DNA of 15,813 nt from an uncultured Oscillospiraceae bacterium (GTDB taxonomy: Bacteria; Bacillota; Clostridia; UBA1381): positions 1 to 15,813 of the forward strand of contig CAMCPC010000007.1 of the NCBI GenBank assembly GCA_945876665.1, read 5' to 3'. Positions 1-5,511 of the stretch are shown piece by piece (the first letter of the stretch is position 1; the number at the start of each line of letters is the position of its first letter). A program made the position numbers and the translations under genes. A model generated the notes under the pieces. It was given only the letters and a program-made list of their open reading frames with translations. It had not been told where the DNA came from and did no database searches.

Positions 1-1
1 G

Positions 2-325
2 GACTTTTTTCTGCCCTCCCTTACGGTACAGCCATTGGTAGAAAATGCGGTTAAGCACGGAATATGTGAAAAGGAGGACGGCGGAACGCTGACTTTAAGA
101 ACATACAAGGACGTTGAAACCATTGTGATTGAAGTGATAGATGACGGAATAGGCTTTGACACAGAAAATTCTGTACATAAGGAGGACGGACGTTCCCATA
201 TAGGAATTGAGAATGTGAGAAACAGACTAAAGCAAATGTGTGACGGAAGGCTGACAATCAGAAGCTCGCATGGAAAGGGCACTGTGGCGACAATCAGATT
301 CAGTATAAAAAAGGAAGAAGCATAA
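2..325 (+). CDS. Sensor histidine kinase, C-terminal part (HK1, 5' truncated by window edge)
   Basis: Only the last 107 codons are present and the reading frame is open to the left edge. The visible part is a GHKL-type ATPase domain: an N-box (LVENAVKHG), an ATP-lid D-box (DDGIGFD) and a G2 box (SHIGIENVRNRL). It would autophosphorylate and pass phosphate to a response regulator; the phospho-acceptor His lies outside the window. About 70% of residues match, by eye, the same part of the complete kinase at 1334-3190, including an identical opening stretch DFFLPSLTVQPLVENAVKHG, so the two are recent paralogues. The response regulator starts 13 nt after its stop, as in a normal two-component operon. 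Family membership (LytS/YesM-like, His_kinase plus HATPase_c) is inferred from the paralogue. Confidence 0.93.
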   Translation, partial: DFFLPSLTVQPLVENAVKHGICEKEDGGTLTLRTYKDVETIVIEVIDDGIGFDTENSVHKEDGRSHIGIENVRNRLKQMCDGRLTIRSSHGKGTVATIRFSIKKEEA

Positions 326-338
326 GGGGTGAACGATA

Positions 339-1172
339 ATGTATATCTTAGTGGTTGATGATGAACAGCTTGCGTTAAACGCACTTATGAACGAATTAAA
401 AATTGTATTTCCGTCTGCTGTGCTGCACGGTGAGAGAAAGCCTAAAGCAGCAGTGGAATGGGCAAAGGAATTATCGGCACAGGGCGAAACGCTGTCCTAT
501 GCCTTTATGGATATTAAGATGCGCGGCATGAATGGTCTGGAGCTTGCGCAGCAGTTAAAGAACATATATCCGCAGGTCACGCTGTTTTTCTGTACGGCAT
601 ACAGCGAATACGCTCTTGACGCATTCGGACTGTTTGCAAAGGGATATCTGATGAAGCCGGTCAGAGCGGAGGATATAGAACACGTCCTTGATGAAATGGT
701 AACCGACTGGCGCGCGGAGCCAACCGGACTGCCGCGGGATATACGAGTTAAGACATTCGGGCATTTTGAAGTTTTTGTCGATGGTATACCGATTACCTTT
801 GAACGCAAAAAGTCAAAGGAACTGCTTGCATATCTTGTTGACCGGCACGGCTCATCCGTTACAACGGAGCAGATTGCAGAGGTATTATGGGAGGATGAGC
901 CATATGACAGAAAATTAAAAAACCGTACCACGGCAATAGTTACCTCGTTGAAAAACGCACTTAAGGCGGTTGGAGCAGATGATATTCTGATTAAGACATG
1001 GAATCATCTTGCACTGGACGTCACAAAGGTAAAATGCGACGCTTACGATTATGAAAAGTGGGACGCTGTCGCGGTAAATTCCTTTCACGGCGAATATATG
1101 GTTAATTATTCCTGGGCAGAGTTTACCACAGGGAAATATGTCCAGATGGAAGCGGAACGAAGCAAAGTTTAA
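339..1172 (+). CDS. Response regulator with receiver domain and SARP/AfsR-like winged-helix output
   Basis: A 277-residue transcription factor. Residues 1-120 are a receiver domain with the acidic pair D8-D9, phospho-acceptor D58 (YAFMDIKMRGMNG), T86 and K106 (YLMKPVRAED), all the residues expected for phosphorylation. Residues about 136-230 resemble the OmpR-type winged helix of SARP regulators (IRVKTFGHFEVFVDG, then ERKKSKELLAYLVD and TTEQIAEVLWED). The tail about 233-270 (CDAYDYEKW, GEYMVNYSWAE) looks like the start of a bacterial transcriptional activator (BTAD) domain, cut short compared with AfsR/DnrI-type proteins. The gene follows HK1 by 13 nt with an AGGGGTG ribosome binding site and is followed by an intrinsic terminator. 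It is the only intact regulator in the window, and the direct-repeat promoters at 1244-1274 and 3250-3280 fit SARP binding geometry. That it binds them is inference. Confidence 0.9.
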   Translation: MYILVVDDEQLALNALMNELKIVFPSAVLHGERKPKAAVEWAKELSAQGETLSYAFMDIKMRGMNGLELAQQLKNIYPQVTLFFCTAYSEYALDAFGLFAKGYLMKPVRAEDIEHVLDEMVTDWRAEPTGLPRDIRVKTFGHFEVFVDGIPITFERKKSKELLAYLVDRHGSSVTTEQIAEVLWEDEPYDRKLKNRTTAIVTSLKNALKAVGADDILIKTWNHLALDVTKVKCDAYDYEKWDAVAVNSFHGEYMVNYSWAEFTTGKYVQMEAERSKV

Positions 1173-1186
1173 AAAATACATACGGG

Positions 1187-1223
1187 ACAGCAGGAGAAAT
1201 TCTGCTGTTTTTATTTTTTTTTT
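1187..1223 (+). terminator. Intrinsic terminator after the response regulator
   Basis: ACAGCAG (1187-1193) pairs perfectly with CTGCTGT (1202-1208) around an 8-nt loop. A nearly uninterrupted T tract, broken by a single A, runs to 1223. It lies 15 nt after the regulator stop and just before the promoter of the second kinase, so it separates the two transcription units. Confidence 0.85.
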
Positions 1224-1237
1224 GAAAAAATCTCCTT

Positions 1238-1276
1238 TTTCTGTGTCCTTTTGATGTCCTTTGGGGTGTATAATGT
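1238..1276 (+). promoter_or_regulatory. Direct-repeat promoter/operator of the second kinase (copy 1)
   Basis: Two identical heptamers TGTCCTT lie at 1244-1250 and 1255-1261, start to start 11 bp (one helical turn). After 7 more bp comes a perfect -10 box TATAAT (1269-1274). No TTGACA-like -35 box stands 16-18 bp upstream; the repeats occupy that place, as expected for an activator-dependent promoter. SARP regulators are known to bind heptamer direct repeats with 11-bp period ending about 8 bp before the -10. The block 1238-1276 recurs at 3244-3282 with one mismatch. The -10 is 59 nt from the kinase ATG. Confidence 0.72.
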
Positions 1277-1333
1277 TTACAATGACTATTATATTATTGC
1301 AGAAGGTATAATTCTGAGAGGAAGTGATATACC

Positions 1334-3190
1334 ATGAAAAAGGCACAGTGGCAGGCTGTCGGACAGGGGTGCCTTGTTATTCTGGCGGCTATCATATTGC
1401 TTGTGGCGTGTATCCGCAGCAATCAGTCAGCCAATTCAATATCCCTGCGCGCGTCATTCCAGGGCGAATACAAAATCGGGGACGGTGAATGGAAGCCGAT
1501 TGTAAAGGGTGAAAAAATATCCTCTATGGAGGGCGATGTTACACTTAAGGGATATTTTCAGACGGAGGGCCTTGACGGAGAGGTGATTGGCAGAGTCGCG
1601 CAGGGAAGTACCATTTCACTGTATTTCAATCATATCGGAGCGGAGATTTTTATAAACGGTGAAAGCGCATATGTTTTTGATGCCGAAAATCCGCAGATAG
1701 GCGACAGCGCCTGCGGTAAACAGAGGTTTACATATACATATACAGGCACGGATACGGACACAGTGGAAATTGTACTGAAAAATCCTCACAGATTTGGAAA
1801 TTATAATGCTGTAAACGATTTTCTTGATTCAATGTATATGTATTCGGGTTCAGCCGTTGATAAACTTATGCTGAAACAGGGTGTGCCTGATAGAATAATC
1901 GGTATTTTTGTTATAATTGCGGCTCTTGTGGTGCTTGGCATTGCAGTATTTTCGTTTTTGCTGCGTATGCCGCAGGGCAAGACTATATTGTTGATTGGAC
2001 TGATGATGCTTTTTGCGGGCGGATATTATGTTTTAGATTCTCCCAATGTGGATATCTGGAATGAATCAATAGTATTTAACACCTGTGCGCTGCAGCTGTG
2101 TATGATGATGTACGTATTCTTTATGATGTGCTTTACCGTTAAGTGTCTGCCTGAAAAAATGAAAAAGGCAGGCGAAATTACAGTTACTGCCGTGGGAGTG
2201 CTGTCGGGTATTTCGCTTATAATATCTCTTGCCGGCGGTATCGGGCTATATGATTTGAACATATATTGGGCCGCTGTGCAGATTTTGGCTGGATTGGTAC
2301 TGCTCGGCTGCTGCATATACGGCTTAAAAACCACAGACAAAAATCAGAAGCTGATGTTAATTGCCTGTATTCTGCCGTTGGGCGCAATGCTTGCGGATAT
2401 TCTGGGAACTGCCGTAGGCTGGTGGCAGGGCGGAATGGTTTCTAAAATTGTCTTTATATTGATATTTGTTATAGCGCTGGTTATCGTGCTTAAAATTATT
2501 CCGTCAAATTTCCGCGCCGCTATGGAAGCTGAAAAAATGACTGCTGAGCTGCAAAACAACCGCATATCCATAATGCTGAGTCAGATACAGCCGCATTTTC
2601 TGTATAATTCCATAAACGCAATCCGTGAGCTTTGCAGAATAAATCCGGAGCAGGCGCGTGAGGCATTGGGTGATTTTGCCGTGTATCTGCGTGGTAATAT
2701 GGACTGCCTTGCAAGCCATATGCCTATTCATTTTTCAAAAGAGCTATCTCATGTCGAAACATATCTGAAGCTGGAAAAGCTGCGTTTTGGTGATGATCTT
2801 AATATTGTTTATGATATACAAGAAATGGATTTCTTCCTGCCCTCTCTTACGGTACAGCCATTGGTTGAAAACGCCGTTAAGCATGGTATATGCGAAAATG
2901 AAAACGGCGGTACGCTGACGCTCAGAAGCCGGAAAGAAGGCGGAAATATTATAATTGAGGTAATAGACGACGGAGTGGGCTTTGATACGGAAAATCCTGC
3001 ATGGCAGGAGGACGGACATTCTCATATAGGAATTAATAACATAAGAAAAAGATTACAGCAAATGTGTGGCGGCAGCCTGACAATCAAAAGCTCTCCCGGA
3101 AAGGGAACTGCGGCGGTAATTGAACTGAAAATCAAAGAAGAAAGTAATAAAAAGAGTGTAGGAGGCAATGTATATTTCAGCGGTCTATAA
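1334..3190 (+). CDS. Sensor histidine kinase with extracellular domain and seven-helix membrane module (HK2)
   Basis: A 618-residue membrane kinase. Helix 1 (about residues 12-27) is followed by an extracellular domain (about 28-185, beta-rich, with GDVTLKGYF and VEIVLKNPHRFGNYNAVNDF). Seven hydrophobic segments follow at about 187-388, a layout like the 7TMR-DISM receptors. A short helical linker (AEKMTAELQNNRISIM) leads to the kinase core with phospho-acceptor His421 (QIQPHFLYNSINAIREL), the N-box near 510-519 (LVENAVKHGI), the D-box near 545-551 (DDGVGFD) and a G2 box (SHIGINNIRKRL). The ATG at 1334 has AGAGGAAG upstream. The C-terminus is about 13 residues longer than HK1 because it reads past the start of a decayed response regulator. 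The ligand is unknown. It probably signals to the intact upstream regulator, since no partner of its own survives. Confidence 0.93.
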   Translation: MKKAQWQAVGQGCLVILAAIILLVACIRSNQSANSISLRASFQGEYKIGDGEWKPIVKGEKISSMEGDVTLKGYFQTEGLDGEVIGRVAQGSTISLYFNHIGAEIFINGESAYVFDAENPQIGDSACGKQRFTYTYTGTDTDTVEIVLKNPHRFGNYNAVNDFLDSMYMYSGSAVDKLMLKQGVPDRIIGIFVIIAALVVLGIAVFSFLLRMPQGKTILLIGLMMLFAGGYYVLDSPNVDIWNESIVFNTCALQLCMMMYVFFMMCFTVKCLPEKMKKAGEITVTAVGVLSGISLIISLAGGIGLYDLNIYWAAVQILAGLVLLGCCIYGLKTTDKNQKLMLIACILPLGAMLADILGTAVGWWQGGMVSKIVFILIFVIALVIVLKIIPSNFRAAMEAEKMTAELQNNRISIMLSQIQPHFLYNSINAIRELCRINPEQAREALGDFAVYLRGNMDCLASHMPIHFSKELSHVETYLKLEKLRFGDDLNIVYDIQEMDFFLPSLTVQPLVENAVKHGICENENGGTLTLRSRKEGGNIIIEVIDDGVGFDTENPAWQEDGHSHIGINNIRKRLQQMCGGSLTIKSSPGKGTAAVIELKIKEESNKKSVGGNVYFSGL

Positions 3191-3233
3191 TAAAAAACAG
3201 AGAAAAAGGAACAAAAAAATAATTTTTTTTTAA
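3168..3233 (+). pseudogene. Remnant of a second response-regulator start
   Basis: The frame begins ATG TAT ATT TCA GCG GTC TAT (MYISAVY), closely matching the first codons of the intact regulator (MYILVVD), at the same place after its kinase. It then diverges into a lysine/arginine-rich run and stops after 21 codons. The receiver and DNA-binding domains are absent, and the sequence runs straight into the A/T-rich segment before the next promoter block. It overlaps the end of HK2 in another frame. The simplest reading is a duplicated kinase-regulator pair whose second regulator was deleted internally. A new 21-residue basic peptide is possible but has poor ribosome-binding spacing (2 nt after AGGAGG). 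Confidence 0.45.
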
Positions 3234-3243
3234 AAATTTTCGG

Positions 3244-3282
3244 TTTCTGTGTCCTTTTGATGTCCTTTGGGGTTTATAATGT
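3244..3282 (+). promoter_or_regulatory. Direct-repeat promoter/operator of the export operon (copy 2)
   Basis: The same block as at 1238-1276: heptamers TGTCCTT at 3250-3256 and 3261-3267 (11-bp period), 7 bp, then TATAAT at 3275-3280. Thirty bases before the -10 region are identical and only one base of 39 differs (G1268 versus T3274). An A/T-rich run (3213-3240) just upstream could act as an UP element. The recommended lipoprotein start at 3345 is 64 nt from the -10, close to the 59 nt seen before HK2. This makes HK2 and the export operon look like one regulon. Confidence 0.72.
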
Positions 3283-3344
3283 ATATAGAATAAACATTTA
3301 TGCATATATTCAGAAAAAGAATGAAAGTTGAAAGAGAAGAAAAA

Positions 3345-4484
3345 ATGAGAAGAAAATATATAGCTTTAATCATTATTATTTGTATGTCAATACTTTCGGG
3401 CTGCACCGGTACTGCAGACAAAACCGTAAAAATTGCGATTATGGGAAATTCTGAGAAATTTTATCCCGGCTATAAGGAGGGTATTGAACGCGCCGTGGAG
3501 GATCTGAATAATGATTATTCAGATAGCGGATATAATGTTAAATGTGAATTTTACAGCGATAACGGCAGCTATGAGCAGGGCGCGGCAATCGTGGATTCGC
3601 TCTCGGAGGATAAAAGCGTTACTGCCGTTATCGGAGCGGTTGATATGGAAATAAATAAAACGGCTGCGCATGTTTTCAATGAGGAGGGCAAGGTGTTTGT
3701 TGTGCCGTATTTCTTATATGACAGCGTCTATAGTAATAATCACTATGATACTGTGTTTTCAATGTGTAATTCGGGACGAAACGTAGGCAGAACACTGCGC
3801 CGCGCAGCAGCACAGACAACTGAAAAACGATGGGCAGTCTGCTCTGCTGACGGTGAATTTGAACGTTCAGAAATGAATGGCTTTCTCCAATACAGCGTAA
3901 ATGATGACATCAGTGTGGTTGACTGTACGGATATATCTGTAGCTGAAAATCAGTTTGACGAAACATATAAAAAATGGGAAATTTTAGGCATTGAGGGGAT
4001 TGTAATATTCCCGGGAGACAATGATGGTTTTAATATTCTGAAAAAAATTAAAAGCAGAAATCCGTATATTGTGTGTGCCGGAGACACCTCCTTTGATGAC
4101 AGCACGCTTCTTATAGGTGACAGTGAGCTGAAAAAAGCAATGACAGGATTTATCATGGCGGAAGAATATTCACTGCGCGACGGGAATAATGAAGAAACAA
4201 GCAGGCTCTCAGAACTTATAAATGATTACATGGCAAAGACAGGAAAGGAATTTGATACATGGTATATTCAGGGGTACAATGTTGTCAGAATGGTGGCAGA
4301 CACAGCAATTGAAAATAAAACCTGTGATTCTATAAAAATAGCGCAGCTTTTGCATGAAAACGGATATAAGGGGCTGTATCAGAGCCTTGAATTTACAGAA
4401 GACGGCTTTTTGAAAACGGATATTTATAAGTATCAGACATTTGACGAAAACGGATATGTACGTGAACACACACTGAATAATTAG
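3345..4484 (+). CDS. Substrate-binding-type lipoprotein (type I periplasmic-binding fold)
   Basis: From ATG 3345 the protein has 379 residues with a textbook lipoprotein signal: MRRKYIALII, hydrophobic core, lipobox LSGC with Cys20. In-frame ATGs at 3300 and 3321 would add a charged tail before the signal and lie too near the predicted transcription start, so 3345 is preferred although its ribosome binding site (AGAGAAG) is weak. The mature part resembles branched-chain amino-acid/amide-binding proteins (Peripla_BP_6 type): KIAIMGNSEKFYPGYKEGIERAV early, VTAVIGAVDME near 90, and a YIQGYNVVRMVADTA helix near the end. No matching permease or ATPase importer is in the window. As first gene of an export operon controlled with a sensor kinase, it may be a ligand receptor at the cell surface rather than an import component. 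That role is inference; the ligand is unknown. Confidence 0.87.
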   Translation: MRRKYIALIIIICMSILSGCTGTADKTVKIAIMGNSEKFYPGYKEGIERAVEDLNNDYSDSGYNVKCEFYSDNGSYEQGAAIVDSLSEDKSVTAVIGAVDMEINKTAAHVFNEEGKVFVVPYFLYDSVYSNNHYDTVFSMCNSGRNVGRTLRRAAAQTTEKRWAVCSADGEFERSEMNGFLQYSVNDDISVVDCTDISVAENQFDETYKKWEILGIEGIVIFPGDNDGFNILKKIKSRNPYIVCAGDTSFDDSTLLIGDSELKKAMTGFIMAEEYSLRDGNNEETSRLSELINDYMAKTGKEFDTWYIQGYNVVRMVADTAIENKTCDSIKIAQLLHENGYKGLYQSLEFTEDGFLKTDIYKYQTFDENGYVREHTLNN

Positions 4485-4493
4485 GAGGAAGGT

Positions 4494-5375
4494 ATGAAGG
4501 ATTTATTCAGAAAAGAGGCGCTCGAGAACTTTTCATCAAGCAGCACCACAGGCGGCAGGATACGCGCGGTAAGCATAAAAACGGCGGTCTTTGCAGGATT
4601 GCTCGTGATATGCGCGGCTGTGTTTGCGATATGGCTTGTTTTCGGAACGGTTTATGAAACGGTATCTGTCAGCGGCATAATATGGCCCGATAAAAATAAC
4701 GGTGAGGTTTATGTTACATCGGGCGGGATTATATCCGAGGTGGTTGCCGCTCCGGGTGACACGGTAAAAGCAGGTGATATTCTTGCGGTAATTTCCCGAG
4801 AGGATATTTTAATTAAAATAAAGGAAGGAAAATCAAACGGCATTTCTGACGTGCAGCTCCAGGAGCTTTATGATGAATATGACAGGTGTTCTGTAATACG
4901 CTCCAATATTAACGGAATAGTTACACAGATTGCAGACGAAAATTCATACATGAAAGCCGGTGAAAGAATTGCGGAGGTAGTCCCCTATGACGAAAGCGGC
5001 AACAACAAGACGCTGACCGCGTTTATACCGTCCGCCAAGGGCGGACTTGTTACGCTCGGTATGGAGGCACAGGTAATGCCGGATTTTGCGGCGCGTGAGG
5101 AATACGGCTACATAAAGGCATATATATCGGGTATTTCAAATTATCCGGTTACGGGTCAAAGCATAAAGGAAAACCGTAAGGAGCTGTTTGTTTCCGGACT
5201 TGACGAAAGTGAAACCTATCTGCAGCTTGAAATAACTCTTATGCCCGACGCATCGGCGCAAAGTCATTTGAAGTGGTCAAATCCCAAAAGCGGTGACACT
5301 GACGTAACGCTGGGAACTGTATGCGGCGCGGATATTGTAATAAAAGAATGTCGTCCGTATGAATGGCTGTTTTAG
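4494..5375 (+). CDS. HlyD-like membrane fusion protein of NHLM-type export system
   Basis: A 293-residue bitopic protein with a cytoplasmic N-terminus of about 30 residues, one membrane helix (about 31-52, AVFAGLLVICAAVFAIWLVF), and then two lipoyl/biotinyl-like half motifs (GGIISEVVAAPGDTVKAGD near 76-94 and INGIVTQIADENSYMKAGE near 138-156). They are joined by only about 40 residues, so the long coiled coil of classical HlyD is almost absent. A beta-barrel region follows, ending LGTVCGADIVIKECRPYEWLF, which resembles the end of NHLM secretion proteins. It should bridge the ABC exporters to the cell surface. AGGAGG overlaps the preceding stop codon and lies 5 nt before ATG, so it is translationally linked to the lipoprotein gene. 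The family assignment is by recalled motif pattern, not a search. Confidence 0.87.
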   Translation: MKDLFRKEALENFSSSSTTGGRIRAVSIKTAVFAGLLVICAAVFAIWLVFGTVYETVSVSGIIWPDKNNGEVYVTSGGIISEVVAAPGDTVKAGDILAVISREDILIKIKEGKSNGISDVQLQELYDEYDRCSVIRSNINGIVTQIADENSYMKAGERIAEVVPYDESGNNKTLTAFIPSAKGGLVTLGMEAQVMPDFAAREEYGYIKAYISGISNYPVTGQSIKENRKELFVSGLDESETYLQLEITLMPDASAQSHLKWSNPKSGDTDVTLGTVCGADIVIKECRPYEWLF

Positions 5376-5387
5376 GAGGCGCCGTGA

Positions 5388-5498
5388 CTGAATAAATTTC
5401 CGCATATCACCGCTTTTTGCTCGGGGCGGTACAAATTGTACAGCACCGCTCACTGCAAAGCGGCAATCTGCAAAAATTTCTTTCAGCCACGGATATGA
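5388..5498 (+). CDS. Possible 36-codon Cys-containing small ORF with CTG start
   Basis: After AGGAGG (5374-5379) and 8 nt, a CTG opens a frame of 36 codons ending in TGA at 5496. It encodes a basic, aromatic-rich peptide beginning NKFPHITAFCSGRY, with cysteines at positions 11, 23 and 28 and ending FFQPRI. A GTG at 5384 is closer to the ribosome binding site but stops after three codons. Position between the fusion protein and the peptidase-transporter is where a small cargo could sit. Against it: CTG is a rare start, there is no double-glycine cleavage site for a C39 peptidase, and the same bases form a strong hairpin (5410-5463) that would explain the constraint without coding. Treat as a candidate only. 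Confidence 0.17.
   Translation: MNKFPHITAFCSGRYKLYSTAHCKAAICKNFFQPRI
5410..5463 (+). promoter_or_regulatory. Two-tier RNA hairpin in the gap before the peptidase-transporter
   Basis: The outer stem pairs CCGCTTTTTGC (5410-5420) with GCAAAGCGG (5455-5463), nine pairs with a two-T bulge. The inner stem pairs GGGCGGT with ACCGCTC (5424-5430 with 5445-5451, one G-U). The 14-nt loop overlaps a palindrome GTACAA-A-TTGTAC (5429-5441). No proper T tract follows, so it is not a classical terminator. It may set expression of the exporter genes relative to the upstream ones by partial attenuation, mRNA processing or stability, or be a small palindromic repeat element. The pairing is seen directly; its function is inferred. 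Confidence 0.45.
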
Positions 5499-5511
5499 GG
5501 AAAGGATTATT

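Noticed and set aside
3213..3240. A-run/T-run inverted repeat after HK2 as a terminator
   Set aside because: The pairing is only A-T, with no GC stem. It is better read as A/T-rich DNA upstream of the promoter, though weak termination cannot be excluded.
3300..3344. Upstream in-frame ATGs (3300, 3321) as start of the lipoprotein
   Set aside because: They would put a charged 8-15 residue extension before the signal peptide and begin only about 20-40 nt after the -10 box. The 3345 start gives a normal lipoprotein signal and a leader length like that of HK2.
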